From Ryuthela nishihirai (Eukaryota > Arthropoda > Arachnida > Araneae > Heptathelidae): DNA of 64,000 nt. The notes under the pieces are model-generated. The model did no database searches, was not told the DNA's origin, and saw only the letters and a program-made list of their open reading frames with translations. Below, piece after piece: positions 63,080-64,000 of this stretch. Each line of letters opens with the position of its first letter. The first letter of the stretch is position 1. The DNA is taken from positions 37,698,501 through 37,762,500 of the forward strand of contig JAWZYU010000006.1 in assembly GCA_038380435.1 (NCBI GenBank), written 5' to 3'. Both the position numbers and the translations under genes were made by a program.

Positions 63080-63950
63080 ACTATGGATGAAGTAAGCTCT
63101 TTCTACGGGACCAGTGTTAACCTATCCACAATCTGGTAAACAGTTTATATTAGCAAGTAACACAGGAGTTGGTGCTAAAGTAACACACGCATTGGTGCTG
63201 TACAACAAGACGGACAAGAAAGAGTTATTGCATATTTTAGTAAAACTTTATCCGAACCAGATCGAAATTATTGTGTCAAAGGAAAAGAGTTGGGTTGGGA
63301 TGTTTTACCTTTGAGCGGCACTTTTTTGCACACCATGGGCTAAATGGCCAGGTCACATGGAGCCTGAAGGCTCAGAGAAGGTTGGGGGAGGGGACCCACT
63401 GGAACAGCTGTTGAGAGACAGATGGTAGCCTCCCGTCAAGGCCATCCAGCGTGTTCTTTAACGTGCACATGGTATAGCTCTCCCGCACACGGGGCCACGG
63501 CTTTACGTCCCATCCGACGGACGGCGGCCTTTCCAAGCCCATCGGTGTCCCCTACTGATTGTGGACAGGGCAGGGAATTTTGCGGAGATAAATCTCAACG
63601 TTGACCCAGCTGGGACTCGAACCTGGGAACTACAGATTACGAGCCTGGCGCGTTACCGACTGAGCCACCCCCGCCCCCAAAGGAAAATAACTCTTTGCAA
63701 TAGGGAAAGCAATACAAAAACTTTTCATCATTATCTTTATGGCCAAACATTTTCCATTGGTACTGATCATGCTGCCATCAGGTGACTACTTAACTTAAAA
63801 ACCCCGAAGAACAAATTCCAGATGAATGCAGCGGTTACAAGAATACAATTTCTCTGTTGAGTATCGAAGTGGCAAGCAACACAGGAATGCAGATGCACTT
63901 TCTAGATGTCCATTCATTGTAACTATAAACATTGCTGTAACGAGAGAGTT
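63080..63950 (+). pseudogene. Gypsy RNase H domain, split by a SINE
   Basis: Before the SINE: LTYPQSGKQFILASNTGVGA and VIAYFSKTLSEPDRNY (alternating frames). After it: FHHYLYGQTFSIGTDHAAIR, RLQEYNFSVEYRSGKQHRN and ADALSRCPF (63700-63915). Two or three frameshifts occur. Confidence 0.85.
63277..63687 (-). mobile_element. SINE-A copy inside gypsy RNase H
   Basis: Well preserved reverse copy (63287-63677) flanked by the 10 bp CAAAGGAAAA (63277-63286 and 63678-63687). Confidence 0.95.
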
Positions 63951-64000
63951 GAGATATGATACTAACTAACGATATAATGCCCATAGACATGGGGCGGGGG

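Larger units (their letters stand above)
59605..64000 (+). mobile_element. Ty3/gypsy retrotransposon, nested and decayed
   Basis: Order on the plus strand: primer-binding-like site, short gag remnant (ATG ~59753, then interrupted by a Tc1 element at 59784-60982 and resumed at 60985), protease end (ILGLDFLKKHGF, ~61386), reverse transcriptase (61850-62600), connection with an inverted duplication, RNase H (63080-63915) and the window edge. Integrase and 3' LTR are beyond 64000. Confidence 0.88.

Overview
The window is eukaryotic and almost entirely mobile or repetitive DNA. The tRNA-headed SINEs, palindromic MITEs, Tc1, hAT and piggyBac relics, Ty3/gypsy, a LINE, a Polinton/Maverick and many minisatellites fit an arthropod, and the mix would suit an arachnid. 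That assignment is inference, since no host gene is identifiable. There is no sign of bacterial gene organisation. Only one short stretch (31809-32045) looks like a possible host exon.

Layout. 44-1829: decayed hAT transposase (minus). 2.4-12.5 kb: many copies of a ~385 bp tRNA-derived SINE ('SINE-A'), a ~120 bp tandem repeat, and a deleted piggyBac element (11094-11953). 13.1-15.5 kb: a 29 bp minisatellite, followed by a Tc1-like relic. 16.9-20.3 kb: SINE-A copies and a palindromic MITE. 20.5-23.1 kb: a 24 bp minisatellite, part of it enclosed by ~130 bp inverted repeats. 24.7-32.9 kb: SINEs, a tRNA-Gln-like fragment, a second SINE family ('SINE-B') and a LINE reverse transcriptase relic. 33-37.5 kb: a 47 bp array, four tandem SINE-B units and a ~23 bp array. 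38-40.9 kb: SINEs and MITEs. 41.1-55.1 kb: a decayed Polinton/Maverick. 55.1-58.4 kb: a 32 bp array, a large inverted repeat containing SINE pieces, and a 36 bp array that reverses on itself. 59.1-64.0 kb: a Ty3/gypsy element with a Tc1 element, a tRNA-like palindrome and a SINE-A nested in it.

The Polinton is the most gene-rich part. The B-family DNA polymerase reads rightward (41.1-45.0 kb). Twelve genes read leftward toward it (55.1-45.9 kb): an unknown ORF, an exonuclease-like ORF with a proline-rich tail, two ORFs with PC4-like segments, integrase, a penton-like minor capsid protein, a small pVI-like protein, major capsid protein, adenovirus-type cysteine protease, packaging ATPase, a small basic/hydrophobic protein and an unknown 144-aa protein. 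Neighbouring genes from integrase onward mostly overlap by 4-35 nt. The element is not functional: stops, frameshifts, a damaged Walker A motif and two SINE insertions (in the protease and the major capsid gene) are visible.

The rest records repeated retroposition (many SINE copies with clear 9-13 bp target-site duplications), nesting of elements, and many short local inverted duplications. Boundaries of diverged copies are approximate and identities rest on motif recognition by eye.
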